The notes under the pieces were generated by a model. That model did no database searches. It was not told where the DNA came from and worked only from the letters and a program-made list of their open reading frames with translations. Of a DNA stretch of 64,000 bases, positions 26,472-37,421 are shown piece after piece. The stretch is taken from assembly GCF_958439165.1 (NCBI RefSeq), contig NZ_OY288134.1:58481-122480 (forward strand). Direction: 5' to 3'. Position 1 is the first letter of the stretch. Each line of letters opens with the position of its first letter. The position numbers and the translations under genes were made by a program. Source of the stretch: an uncultured Hydrogenophaga sp. Lineage in GTDB: Bacteria; Pseudomonadota; Gammaproteobacteria; Burkholderiales; Burkholderiaceae_C.

Positions 26472-26595
26472 GTTTTCGTCTTCAAAAACACGCGTTTTCA
26501 GAGGGAAAACACGCGTTGGCCACCTTGGATTGACCCTGCATCTCCATTAGCATGCTGAGCACCGGTGAGAAAGCGCGTTTTCCGCCGGGAAAAAA
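26472..26595 (+). repeat. Three small GTTTTC...GAAAAC-type inverted repeats before the SWIB gene
   Basis: Three similar palindromes occur: GTTTTC/AAAAAC (26472-26489), GTTTTC/GAAAAC (26494-26510) and GTTTTC/GAAAAA (26577-26595). The last two are each preceded by GCGC or ACGCG. They flank the predicted promoter at 26525-26553. They look like repeated operators or short RNA hairpins; I recognise no known factor. Confidence 0.45.
26525..26553 (+). promoter_or_regulatory. Predicted promoter of the SWIB/H1-like gene
   Basis: TTGGAT (26525-26530), a 17-nt spacer and TAGCAT (26548-26553) make a reasonable sigma70 promoter about 62 nt before the coding start. It lies between the second and third of the GTTTTC/GAAAAC repeats. 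Confidence 0.45.
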
Positions 26596-26621
26596 GTCCA
26601 CTTCTAGAAGGAACTTCAACC

Positions 26622-27074
26622 ATGGCAACTGCGAAAAAAGCCCCGGCCAAGAAGGCCGCTCCCGCCAAGAAAGCGGCACCGGCCAAGAAGGCCGCCGCTC
26701 CGGCGAAGAAGGCCGCTCCGGCCAAGAAGGCGGCAGCTCCCGCCAAGAAAGCCGCTCCGGCGAAGAAGGCGGCAGCCCCCGCCAAGAAAGCCGCTCCGGC
26801 GAAGAAGGCCGCTCCGGCCAAGAAGCGCACCCCCAACGCCGCCTTCATGAAGGCACTGACCCCGAGCGCCGCACTGGCCGCCATCGTGGGCAGCAACCCG
26901 CTGCCGCGCACCGAGGTCACCAAGAAGGTGTGGGAATACATCAAGAAGAACAAGCTTCAGGATGAAGTCAACAAGCGCATGATCAACGCCGACGCCAAGC
27001 TGAAGGAAATCTTCAAGAAGGCCCAGGCCTCCATGTTCGAAATGACCAAGCTGGTCAACGACCACCTGAAGTGA
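26622..27074 (+). CDS. SWIB-domain protein with histone-H1-like Ala/Lys/Pro repeats
   Basis: A 150-residue basic protein in two parts. Residues 1-69 are tandem AKKAAP-type repeats like those of bacterial histone-H1-like proteins, built from near-identical 15-18-nt units in the DNA. Residues 70-150 are a SWIB/MDM2 domain (FMKALTPSAALAAIVGS, then EVTKKVWEYIKKNKLQD). Proteins of this design occur in Burkholderiales and probably bind DNA or nucleoid components; the function is not established. The start ATG at 26622 has AGAAGGAA about 8 nt upstream; an earlier in-frame start is discarded. A strong terminator follows. Confidence 0.88.
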   Translation: MATAKKAPAKKAAPAKKAAPAKKAAAPAKKAAPAKKAAAPAKKAAPAKKAAAPAKKAAPAKKAAPAKKRTPNAAFMKALTPSAALAAIVGSNPLPRTEVTKKVWEYIKKNKLQDEVNKRMINADAKLKEIFKKAQASMFEMTKLVNDHLK

Positions 27075-27108
27075 AGCCCCGGGCTGCTGCAGCTGCCCAT
27101 GGCCTCCG

Positions 27109-27135
27109 AAAAAGCCGGCTCATGCCGGCTTTTTT
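27109..27135 (+). terminator. Intrinsic terminator after the SWIB gene
   Basis: AAAAAGCCGGC and GCCGGCTTTTT pair perfectly around a TCAT loop, followed by T residues on the plus strand. Because it is symmetric and its end touches the stop codon of the convergent ThDP enzyme gene, it probably serves both directions. Confidence 0.9.
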
Positions 27136-28850
27136 CATGCCTGGCCCAGACGGGCTCGCGCTGCTTCGCGGATGCTGGAGAGCGTGCCGCGCGTGGTGAT
27201 GACGTCGGCGTCGAGCATCAGCTCGATCACCGTGCTGCCGCCGTGGGCCAGCGCACGAACCAGCGCCGGTTCGAACTCTGCCGTGGCCTCGACGCGTTCG
27301 GCCGCATGCCCGTAGGCACGGGCCAGCGCGCAGAAGTCCGGGTTGCCCAGCGCCGACCCGCTGACATGGCCCGGGTACTCGCGCTCCTGGTGCATGCGGA
27401 TGGTGCCGTAGCTGCCGTTGTTGACCAGCAGCACGATGGTGCGCGCGCCGTGCTGCGCCGCAGTGGCGAGTTCCTGGCCGTTCATGAGGAAGTCGCCGTC
27501 ACCGGCGATGGTGAACACGGTGCGCCCGCTCAGGATGGACGCCGCAATGCCCGCCGGTACGCCATAGCCCATGGCGCCATTGGTGGGTGCGAGCTGGGTC
27601 TTCAGGCCGCGGGCCAGACCGGGGTAACGGTAGAAGCGGTGCAGCCAGCTGGCGAAATTGCCGGCGCCGTTGGTGAGCACCGCATCAGCGGGCAGCAGCC
27701 GCTGCAGGCTGTGGATGACGGCCGGCATGTCGATCGGGCCGGGCAGCTGCACGCCACCGTTGGCGGCATCGATGTTGGCCAGGTAATCCGCGTGGCAGCC
27801 TTGCGTCCAGCCGGTCCAGGGCAGCTGCGGCGGCGCGGTCAGCACCTCCAGGCTGCGCGCTGCGGCGTTCATGCTGGACTGGATGGCCAGCACCGGCTGG
27901 TACACCCGGTGCAGCTCCTCGGCGCTGGCATGGATGTGCACCAGTTTCTGGGCCGGGGTGGGTGCCTCGATCAGCGTGTAGCCGCCGGTGGTGGATTCGC
28001 CCAGCCGGGGCCCGATGGCGATCAGCAGATCGCTCTCGCGCACGCGCCGGGCGAGCGCGGGATTGATGCCCAGGCCCACGTCACCGGCGTACTGCGGGTG
28101 GTGGTTGTCGAAGGTGTCCTGGAACCGGAAGGTGTTGGCCACCGGGAGCTGCCAGTTCTCGGCAAAGCGCTGCAGCGCGGCAGCGGCCTGCGGGGTCCAG
28201 CCGCCCCCGCCAGCCAGCACCAGCGGGCGTTGGGCCGCCAGCAGCAGGCTGCGGAGTTCGCGCAGGGCGCCGGGGTCGCTCCAGGCCTGGGCCGGCTCCA
28301 CCCGGGGCAGCGGACGGGCCCGCACCGGCCGGGTGAGCATGTCTTCGGGCAGCACCAGCACCACCGGGCCAGGACGGCCGTTCATGGCGGTGGCAAAGGC
28401 GCGTGCAATGTATTCGGGGATGCGTTCGGGGTCGTCGATCCGCTCGACCCGTTTGGCCATGCCGCGCGTGGACGGGCCAAAAAAGTGACCGTAGTCCAGT
28501 TCCTGGAAGGCTTCACGGTCGCGGGCATCGCTGGCCACGTCGCCCACGAAAAGCACCATCGGCGTGCTGTCCTGAAAGGCAGTGTGCACGCCGATGGACG
28601 CATTGGTGGCGCCGGGCCCGCGGGTCACGAAGCAGATGCCGGGACGCCCGGTGAGCTTGCCCTGGGCTTCGGCCATGAAGGCGGCCCCGCCCTCCTGCCG
28701 GTTGGTGATGAAGCGGATGTGCCCTTGGTGGCGGTGGAAGCCGTCGAGCACGGCGAGATAGCTCTCGCCCGGGACGCCGAAGGCGTGGGTGACGCCCTGC
28801 GCCACGAGGCATTCGACAAGCAGGTGTCCGGCCAGTTGTTCAGTGTTCAT
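27135..28850 (-). CDS. Thiamine-diphosphate-dependent enzyme, acetolactate synthase large-subunit family
   Basis: A 571-residue ThDP enzyme with the usual three domains. The cofactor-activating Glu lies in RQEGGAAFMAEAQG near residue 50, the central domain is FAD/ADP-binding-like, and the metal/ThDP motif GDGDFLMNGQELATA is in the C-terminal third. It groups with acetolactate-synthase-like or benzoylformate-decarboxylase-like proteins, but no small regulatory subunit (ilvH) or branched-chain gene is near, so a catabolic decarboxylase or carboligase is as likely. It lies 47 nt downstream of an MFS gene, suggesting joint uptake and use of one substrate. Start ATG 28850. Confidence 0.85.
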   Translation of the reverse strand: MNTEQLAGHLLVECLVAQGVTHAFGVPGESYLAVLDGFHRHQGHIRFITNRQEGGAAFMAEAQGKLTGRPGICFVTRGPGATNASIGVHTAFQDSTPMVLFVGDVASDARDREAFQELDYGHFFGPSTRGMAKRVERIDDPERIPEYIARAFATAMNGRPGPVVLVLPEDMLTRPVRARPLPRVEPAQAWSDPGALRELRSLLLAAQRPLVLAGGGGWTPQAAAALQRFAENWQLPVANTFRFQDTFDNHHPQYAGDVGLGINPALARRVRESDLLIAIGPRLGESTTGGYTLIEAPTPAQKLVHIHASAEELHRVYQPVLAIQSSMNAAARSLEVLTAPPQLPWTGWTQGCHADYLANIDAANGGVQLPGPIDMPAVIHSLQRLLPADAVLTNGAGNFASWLHRFYRYPGLARGLKTQLAPTNGAMGYGVPAGIAASILSGRTVFTIAGDGDFLMNGQELATAAQHGARTIVLLVNNGSYGTIRMHQEREYPGHVSGSALGNPDFCALARAYGHAAERVEATAEFEPALVRALAHGGSTVIELMLDADVITTRGTLSSIREAARARLGQA

Positions 28851-28897
28851 GCCCCGATTCTGGCCGAGGCCGGACCACACCCCGCCAGCAGGCTGCC

Positions 28898-30139
28898 TCA
28901 GGTGCGACGCCCCACCCCGACCGCAGCCACCACCGACAGCCCCAGCACCAGGGCAGCGCCGGCCAGCGTGGTGGCGTACCAGCCCCGGTCCATCAGCAGG
29001 CCGAACAGGGCCGGCGACAGCGCGAAGCCCAGATCCAGCCCGGAGTACACGGTGCCGTACACCCGGCCGGTGGCACCCTTGGGGGTGGCTTTCTTGATCA
29101 TCATGTCGCGGCTGGGGCCGCCCACGCCGACCGCAAAGCCGGTGATGGCCAGGGCCACCAGCGTGCCCTGCCCGCCCAGCCAGCCGGTGGCGCAGATGAG
29201 CAGCAGCAAGGCGCCGGCCGACATGGCCAGCGCCACGATGCGGTCGCTGGACATCGGGTTGGCCGCAGCGACGAACCCGCCCACCAGCATGCCCAGCGCA
29301 CCACACAGCATGTAGGCACTGATGGTGAGCGTGGCCACCTCGACGCTGACGCCATGCACCGCCTTCATGATGGACGGGGCAAAGCTCTGGATGACCGCCA
29401 GCGTCATGGTCGAGAGCAGGAAGAAGGCGAAGCACCACCAGACCACCGGCAGCCGCATGAAGGCAAGGTCGCCACCACCGGCCCCGCGGGTCGCGGGCGC
29501 GCTGCGGGGCGCGACTTCGGTGCGCAGCTTCTCGCGTTGCCAGAACAGCAGCGCCAGCACGCCGACATAGAGCACAGCAGCGCCCAGATAGGCGGTGCGC
29601 CAGTCGGCCAGAGAGCTGATGCCGACGAGGAAGGCCGGTGCCAGGGCCCAGCCCAGGTTGCCGGTCAGGCCGTGGGCACTGAAGGCGTAGCCCAGCCGCT
29701 GCGGGGACACCCGCTGGTTGAGGATGGTGAAGTCGGCGGGATGGAACGGTGCGTTGCCCAGACCGGCCAGCATGGCCACCGCCATCAGGCCGGCGTAGCT
29801 GGTGACCTGCGATGCCACCAGCGATGCCACCAGGAAGCAGCTGATGGCGGCGAACAGCACCGGACGGGCACCCACGCGGTCGACCAGGAAGCCGGAGAGC
29901 GCCTGGCCGATGCCGGAGATCATGAAGAACACCGTCATGAGCAGGCCGACGTCCGAGAACGACAGGCCAAAGTCGCGGATGAAGACCGGGAACAGCGGCG
30001 CCAGCAGCAGGTGCGAGAAATGGGAAGTGCCGTGGGCCAGCCCCACCAGGCCGATGATGGTGGCGTCTTGCCGGAGTGGAACGGGATTCAGAGGCGGGTC
30101 CTGCCGATGCGCGTCGGCGGTCAGGGTGGCGGTGGACAT
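28898..30139 (-). CDS. MFS transporter (Fsr-like)
   Basis: A 413-residue major-facilitator protein with about twelve membrane segments. The N-terminal AHGTSHFSHLLLAPLFPVF and the motif FLVDRVGARPVLF between TM2 and TM3 fit a family near fosmidomycin-resistance-type (Fsr) exporters and sugar-acid transporters. A long central loop (about residues 208-228) divides the halves. It starts 9 nt after the DUF1631 gene and ends 47 nt before the ThDP enzyme gene. Substrate unknown; the neighbour suggests a 2-oxo acid or similar, which is inference. Confidence 0.82.
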   Translation of the reverse strand: MSTATLTADAHRQDPPLNPVPLRQDATIIGLVGLAHGTSHFSHLLLAPLFPVFIRDFGLSFSDVGLLMTVFFMISGIGQALSGFLVDRVGARPVLFAAISCFLVASLVASQVTSYAGLMAVAMLAGLGNAPFHPADFTILNQRVSPQRLGYAFSAHGLTGNLGWALAPAFLVGISSLADWRTAYLGAAVLYVGVLALLFWQREKLRTEVAPRSAPATRGAGGGDLAFMRLPVVWWCFAFFLLSTMTLAVIQSFAPSIMKAVHGVSVEVATLTISAYMLCGALGMLVGGFVAAANPMSSDRIVALAMSAGALLLLICATGWLGGQGTLVALAITGFAVGVGGPSRDMMIKKATPKGATGRVYGTVYSGLDLGFALSPALFGLLMDRGWYATTLAGAALVLGLSVVAAVGVGRRT

Positions 30140-30148
30140 CCCGCGATG

Positions 30149-32566
30149 TTAGGGGTGTTCGAGCGAATCGGCCACCTCCTGTAACCCCGGAGCATCACCC
30201 CGCCGCCGCGGCAGCTCGCCCGCCACCGCCTGCAGTGCCTGGAGCACGACCTCGCGGCTGCCGACCGGGCGCAGCAGCCGCTCCCGCAGCAAACGGTCAC
30301 AGGTGCGCCGGGTCATGGAGTGCGAGCGCCCTCCCCGGCTGATGAACATGTAGAGGGTGCCGCGTGCGCTGGCCCAGACCAGCTGGGCGCGCAGCCACTC
30401 GCCGCCGGAGAACAGGTCGAACCACTCGCCCGTGGCCATGCGGGCCGGAACCGGCGTCGGTACCGCCTGCCCCGGCTCCTGCGGCAAGTCGGGCGGCGTC
30501 TCGCCGCGGGTGTCCTCCTGGGCCTGGGTGTCCTCGAAGCCGGTGGCGGCCAGTTCGGCCGGTGCCAGCCAGGGTTGCTCGGCCTCGCGGGGCTGACGCT
30601 GCTCCGGGCTGGCGGGCGGCAGTGCGTCGGTCAGGACCGGCAGCTCGCGCGCCGACGCTTCTCCCAGGGTCCGACGCACGCGGGCCCGGCGCAAGCGCAG
30701 CACCGGCTCGTGCAGGCGCATCAGGGTTTCGAAGAACGGCTGGAAGGCAGCTTCGTCCTGTTCCAGCCGGGCCAGTCCGCCACGCAAGGTCTGAAGCAGG
30801 CCGGGCAGGATGTCGAACAGGCGTGCCGGCAGGCGCATGGTGACGTCGCGCCGGATGCTCCAGATCAGGTCCGACACCGCCTTGCGGTAGCCCTGCGGGT
30901 CGGGCACGCCCGGCTGGTCCAGCGCCGCCGATGCGATGACCAGCGCCCACGGGCCATACAGGAACTCGACCAGGAAGGCCGGTGCGTGGTCGATGTCGGG
31001 GCGCTGGCTGAGCTCACGCACCACGGCATCGGCCAGATTCTGGCGCTCGTCGGCCCGCCGCGCGGCCTGCAGGCTGCGTTCGCGCTGCTCGTGCTCGCGG
31101 GCATCGAGCAGCGCCCAGCTGGCCTGCAGCGCCGACAGCACTCGGGCGAAATCGGCCGGAGCGGGGGCCGGGCGCTCCAGCAGGGCGGTGAAGCCCTGCG
31201 CCACGGGGCGCATGAAGGCCTGGAAATCGGTCGCGAATTCGTCGTTGAACCGGAAGCTGCGCTGGGCCACGCTTTCGATCAGCCGGCGCGCCGGGTGATC
31301 GGTCTGGCCAAAGTAGCGCGGATCGTCCAGTGCCAGCCGCAGCAGGGCCGGCTCCAGCGCGATCACGGCTTCGCGCAGCGGCGCCAGCAGGAGCGGATCG
31401 CGGGCGACCTGGTTGACCAGCATCCGCACCACATCGAGCCCCATGGGCTGGTCGATGCGGCGCGCCTGCCGTTTGAGCGCGAGCAGCGCCTGCGAGCGCA
31501 CATGCGGAAGGGCGAACTCGCCCCACACGCTCTGCGGCAGGGGCGTGTCGGTATCGACCTGCCGGGCCGGGCGGTCGACCGCCGGCAGGTGGGCATCCCG
31601 GCTGCGCCGGGCCAGCACCTCGGCTTCGTCGTGCACATAGCCTTCCATGGCCGAGCGCAGATCCGTCCAGGCGCGCTCCACGGCCCGGTGGTACTCGCCG
31701 GTCAGGGGCTCGGCCGGTGTCTGGGCGGACTCGGCCAGGAAGCGGTGGTAGATGTCGGGGTCGATGCTGGAGCGGCAGGCCGCCAGGTCGGACTGGACGA
31801 AAGCCGGCGCAGGGCCAGCCGGCCCGGTTGCCATCGGCTCGGCGCCCGGCAGATCGAACCATTCGGTGGTCAGTCCGTAGCGCGAGTCTTCCGGCACATC
31901 CGGAACCCTGGGGCCGGTCGGATCGCTCACCAGCCGGACCCGGTAGCCGGCCTCCTGCACATCGGCCTGCTGCAGCCGCAGGGCCACCGTGGCGTAGAGC
32001 TGGCGCAGCTCGGTGCCAAGCGGCACCGCCAGCTGGCGCAACCAGCGGCTGCGGACCTCACGGTCCGGCTCGCTCGCCTGCATCAGGCGGTACAGCTCGC
32101 GGGCCATGACTGAAGGCCGCAGCGGGTTACGGTCGGCATGCACGGTGGACAGGCCCACCAGGGAGCTCATGCGGGCGTCCAGCGCGGCCAGCTCGTGCTC
32201 CACCAGCGGCTGGAGCTGCTGCAGCATGCGCTTGAACTCGATCTGTTCGTTGTAGTCAGCCTCGTCGACCAGCGCCAGGTGGGCCGAGTCGGTCTGCAGG
32301 GGAATGGTGCCGGAATCGGCGCTGTCGTCGCCCCGCTCGAAGGCATCGCGCAGGCGCTGCGGGAAGGCTCGAACCCAGGTCGGGCGGTGGCGCATGAGCC
32401 CGGACCAGGCGGCCGAGGCGGTGTCGGCCACCAGCCCGTCACCCGTGCGTTGCTGCGGCCCGATGAGGGCCTGGATCATGGCTTCGAGGCAACGGCCCAG
32501 CAGGCGCGGGCTTTCATCCAGCACCTCGCTGAAGCACTGTTGCAACAGGGGCGACGGCTCGTTCAT
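30149..32566 (-). CDS. DUF1631-family protein
   Basis: An 805-residue protein recognised as DUF1631, a betaproteobacterial and gammaproteobacterial family of unknown function. It is rich in Arg, Glu and Leu helices with no signal peptide or clear membrane segment. The last 100 or so residues (GEWFDLFSGGEWLRAQLVW, then SRGGRSHSMTRRTCDRLL) have the look of a small beta-barrel of PilZ type, which could mean c-di-GMP sensing, but I cannot confirm the binding motif. The start ATG at 32566 has no obvious Shine-Dalgarno. It precedes the MFS gene by 9 nt. Confidence 0.75.
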   Translation of the reverse strand: MNEPSPLLQQCFSEVLDESPRLLGRCLEAMIQALIGPQQRTGDGLVADTASAAWSGLMRHRPTWVRAFPQRLRDAFERGDDSADSGTIPLQTDSAHLALVDEADYNEQIEFKRMLQQLQPLVEHELAALDARMSSLVGLSTVHADRNPLRPSVMARELYRLMQASEPDREVRSRWLRQLAVPLGTELRQLYATVALRLQQADVQEAGYRVRLVSDPTGPRVPDVPEDSRYGLTTEWFDLPGAEPMATGPAGPAPAFVQSDLAACRSSIDPDIYHRFLAESAQTPAEPLTGEYHRAVERAWTDLRSAMEGYVHDEAEVLARRSRDAHLPAVDRPARQVDTDTPLPQSVWGEFALPHVRSQALLALKRQARRIDQPMGLDVVRMLVNQVARDPLLLAPLREAVIALEPALLRLALDDPRYFGQTDHPARRLIESVAQRSFRFNDEFATDFQAFMRPVAQGFTALLERPAPAPADFARVLSALQASWALLDAREHEQRERSLQAARRADERQNLADAVVRELSQRPDIDHAPAFLVEFLYGPWALVIASAALDQPGVPDPQGYRKAVSDLIWSIRRDVTMRLPARLFDILPGLLQTLRGGLARLEQDEAAFQPFFETLMRLHEPVLRLRRARVRRTLGEASARELPVLTDALPPASPEQRQPREAEQPWLAPAELAATGFEDTQAQEDTRGETPPDLPQEPGQAVPTPVPARMATGEWFDLFSGGEWLRAQLVWASARGTLYMFISRGGRSHSMTRRTCDRLLRERLLRPVGSREVVLQALQAVAGELPRRRGDAPGLQEVADSLEHP

Positions 32567-32745
32567 GGGCAGCGACAGGAGGCCTGGGCAATGAACCCCG
32601 TGGGGTATCCGTGAAAGGGATCACGGTTATACCCGGCGATGCCGTTCGTCGGTATGGCACGACCGGGCCCGACAGGGGCCAGGCCGGCCTCGGCCGACAG
32701 TCGGACGCCTGTGGACTACCGGCGGCGCCCGAATCCGGATGAAGC

Positions 32746-35349
<2,604 letters not shown>

Positions 35350-35383
35350 GGGGCAACGCTCCTGGTACGGTGAACTGTTCGAC

Positions 35384-35411
35384 ACATGGCGCCGAACAGG
35401 TCCATTTCAAG
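35384..35411 (-). promoter_or_regulatory. Heat-shock (sigma32-type) promoter of clpB
   Basis: Minus strand: CTTGAAA (35405-35411), a 13-nt spacer, then CGCCATGT (35384-35391). This matches CTTGAAA and seven of eight positions of CCCCATnT. It lies 35 nt before the clpB start and just past the end of moaE (stop at 35415-35417), so clpB can be induced independently of the molybdopterin genes. Confidence 0.75.
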
Positions 35412-35414
35412 GCG

Positions 35415-35891
35415 TCAGGCGTTGGACGCGGAAATGCCCCAGCGGGCCAGGGCAGCGTCGTCGCTCACGCGGGCATCCACCCAGCGCGCGCCCTCGGGCG
35501 TCTGCTCCTTCTTCCAGAACGGCGCCTGGGTCTTCAGATAGTCCATGATGAACTCGCAGGCCTGGAAGCTCTGCCCGCGGTGGGCGGAGGTGACGGCCAC
35601 CAGCACGATCTGGTCCAGCGGCTGCATCAGCCCGACCCGATGGACCACCCGCGCGCCCAGGATGTCGAAGCGCCGGTGGGCCTCGTCGATCATGCCCTCG
35701 ATGGCCTTTTCGGTCATGCCCGGGTAGTGCTCCAGTTCCAGCGTGCTGACCGACTGACCGTCGTTGCGGTCACGCACCGTGCCGACAAAACTGCACACCG
35801 CGCCCACGCCCTTGTTGTGGGCGCGCAGGGCCGACACCTCGGCGCTCAGGTCGAAGTCCTGGGTCTGGATGGAGACGCGCGGGCTGCCCAC
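35415..35891 (-). CDS. moaE: Molybdopterin synthase large (catalytic) subunit MoaE
   Basis: A 158-residue subunit that converts precursor Z (cPMP) to molybdopterin using thiocarboxylated MoaD. The family's HYPGMTEKAIEGMIDEA, HRVG, AHRGQSFQACEFIMDYLKTQAPFWKKE and the C-terminal region are present; the two lysines in the LKTQAPFWKKE stretch correspond to active-site residues. The start is a GTG at 35891, 5 nt after GGAGG, which forms the last codons of moaD; the stop of moaD is 1 nt before. moaA, moaB and moaC are not in the window. Confidence 0.95.
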   Translation of the reverse strand: MGSPRVSIQTQDFDLSAEVSALRAHNKGVGAVCSFVGTVRDRNDGQSVSTLELEHYPGMTEKAIEGMIDEAHRRFDILGARVVHRVGLMQPLDQIVLVAVTSAHRGQSFQACEFIMDYLKTQAPFWKKEQTPEGARWVDARVSDDAALARWGISASNA

Positions 35892-35892
35892 A

Positions 35893-36144
35893 TCAACCTC
35901 CGGTCACCGGCGGGAAGAACGCCACCTCGGCCCCGTCGACCAGCATGGTCGCCTCGTCGGCCATGGTCTGGTTCAGCGAAACGCGCACCGCCCTGCCCCG
36001 GCCCAGCGCATCGGCCCAGGGGCCGCCGCGGGCAATCAGCTCGTCGCGCAGCGCTGCCAGTGTGGTGGCAGCGGTCTGCAGCGACTCGCTGCCGGTGCCC
36101 ACGGATTCGCGGATGGAAGCAAAGAATCGCAGCTGGATGTTCAT
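35893..36144 (-). CDS. moaD: Molybdopterin synthase sulfur carrier subunit MoaD
   Basis: An 83-residue ubiquitin-fold protein ending in Gly-Gly (FFPPVTGG), the tail that is activated by MoeB and carries the thiocarboxylate sulfur to MoaE. The opening MNIQLRFFASIRESVG is characteristic. The start ATG at 36144 overlaps the moeA stop (ATGA). Its last codons contain the moaE Shine-Dalgarno GGAGG, so the two subunits are tightly coupled and probably made in matched amounts. Confidence 0.95.
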   Translation of the reverse strand: MNIQLRFFASIRESVGTGSESLQTAATTLAALRDELIARGGPWADALGRGRAVRVSLNQTMADEATMLVDGAEVAFFPPVTGG

Positions 36145-37421
36145 GCGAGCAGATCGGCAAATGCAATGAAGGACACGGTGTCGCCACGGGCAATCGTGGT
36201 GCCCGACGGGTTGTCGACCAGGCCATCGCCCCACACGGCCGATGTCAGCACGCCGGAACTCTGGTTGGGGAACAGGTCGAGACCGCCCTGGGGATTGCGG
36301 CGCACGCGCAGGAACTCGCGGCGCTTGTCGGCACGTGGCAGGTCGAAATGGGCGGTGAGGCGTTGGGCAGCAGGCAGGCTGCAGGCGTCCGCATCGCGGC
36401 CCTGCAGGCGCAGCAGGAACGGCCGCACCAGCAGCAGGAAGGTCACGAAGCTCGACACCGGGTTGCCCGGCAGGCCGATGAAGTGGCAAGCCTGATCGGC
36501 CGCCGCACCGGCGCCGGCATCGCGCCGCACCTGGCCATAGGCAAAGGGCTTGCCCGGCTTCATGGCGATCTGCCACAGGTCCAGCCGGCCCAGCGCCTGC
36601 ACCGAGGGCTTGATGTGATCTTCCTCGCCCACCGAGACGCCGCCGCTGGTGAGGATGAGGTCGTGCCGGACGGCGGCCGAACGCAGCGCGTCCATCGTGG
36701 CCTCGCGCCGGTCGGGCACGATGCCCAGGTCGCTCACTTCGCAGCCCATGCGGTGCAGCAGGCTGCGCAGGAAGAAGCGGTTGGAGTTGTAGATGGCGCC
36801 GGGCTTCATGTCCTGCGGGGCCACTTCGCCCGGCATGACGAGTTCGTCACCGGTGGAGAACAGCGCCACACGGGGCCGCGCCGCCACCTGAAGCTCCGCT
36901 CGGCCCAGGCTGGCCGCCAGACCGAGCGATGCCGGGTCGAGCCGGTGACCGCGCTGCAGCACCACGGCACCCTGCATCACGTCCTCGCCACTGCGCCGCA
37001 CCCACTGTCCAGGAGGCGGCACCACGTCGATGTGCACCGCATGGATGTCGCCACCCACCGCGCGGGTGTCCTCCTGCATCACCACGGCATCGGCCCCGGG
37101 CGGCATGGGCGCGCCGGTGAAGATGCGGGCACAGGTGCCGGGCTGCAGCGGGGAACCGGCATGGCCGGCCGGAATGCGCTGCGACACCGGCAGCACCACG
37201 CCAGGTGCGGTGATGTCGGCACTGCACACCGCATAGCCGTCCATGGACGAATTGTCCTGCGGCGGCACCTGCAGTCCGGAGACCAGGTCTTCGGCCAGCA
37301 CGCGACCGTCGGCGTCGAAGGTGGCCACCGTCTCGGTCGCCGGTCGCTCGGGCAGGTGACACAGCAGCGCAGCCAGCGCGTCTTCCAGCGGCATCAGGGG
37401 CGAACGGGCGGGCAGATTCAT
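36141..37421 (-). CDS. moeA: Molybdopterin molybdenumtransferase MoeA
   Basis: A 426-residue enzyme that inserts molybdate into adenylylated molybdopterin. Visible landmarks are QDNSSMDGYAV near residue 60, ARIFTGAPMPPGADAVVMQED near 100, the STGDEL motif, TSGGVSVGEEDH and the final-domain MKPGKPFAYG and GLPGNPVSSFVTF. All are normal. It overlaps mobB upstream and moaD downstream by 4 nt each, so translation is coupled through mobB-moeA-moaD. Confidence 0.96.
   Translation of the reverse strand: MNLPARSPLMPLEDALAALLCHLPERPATETVATFDADGRVLAEDLVSGLQVPPQDNSSMDGYAVCSADITAPGVVLPVSQRIPAGHAGSPLQPGTCARIFTGAPMPPGADAVVMQEDTRAVGGDIHAVHIDVVPPPGQWVRRSGEDVMQGAVVLQRGHRLDPASLGLAASLGRAELQVAARPRVALFSTGDELVMPGEVAPQDMKPGAIYNSNRFFLRSLLHRMGCEVSDLGIVPDRREATMDALRSAAVRHDLILTSGGVSVGEEDHIKPSVQALGRLDLWQIAMKPGKPFAYGQVRRDAGAGAAADQACHFIGLPGNPVSSFVTFLLLVRPFLLRLQGRDADACSLPAAQRLTAHFDLPRADKRREFLRVRRNPQGGLDLFPNQSSGVLTSAVWGDGLVDNPSGTTIARGDTVSFIAFADLLA

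Noticed and set aside
26622..26825. Tandem DNA repeat that might be taken for a CRISPR or satellite array
   Set aside because: The units are multiples of three, lie in frame and encode AKKAAP repeats with no spacers.
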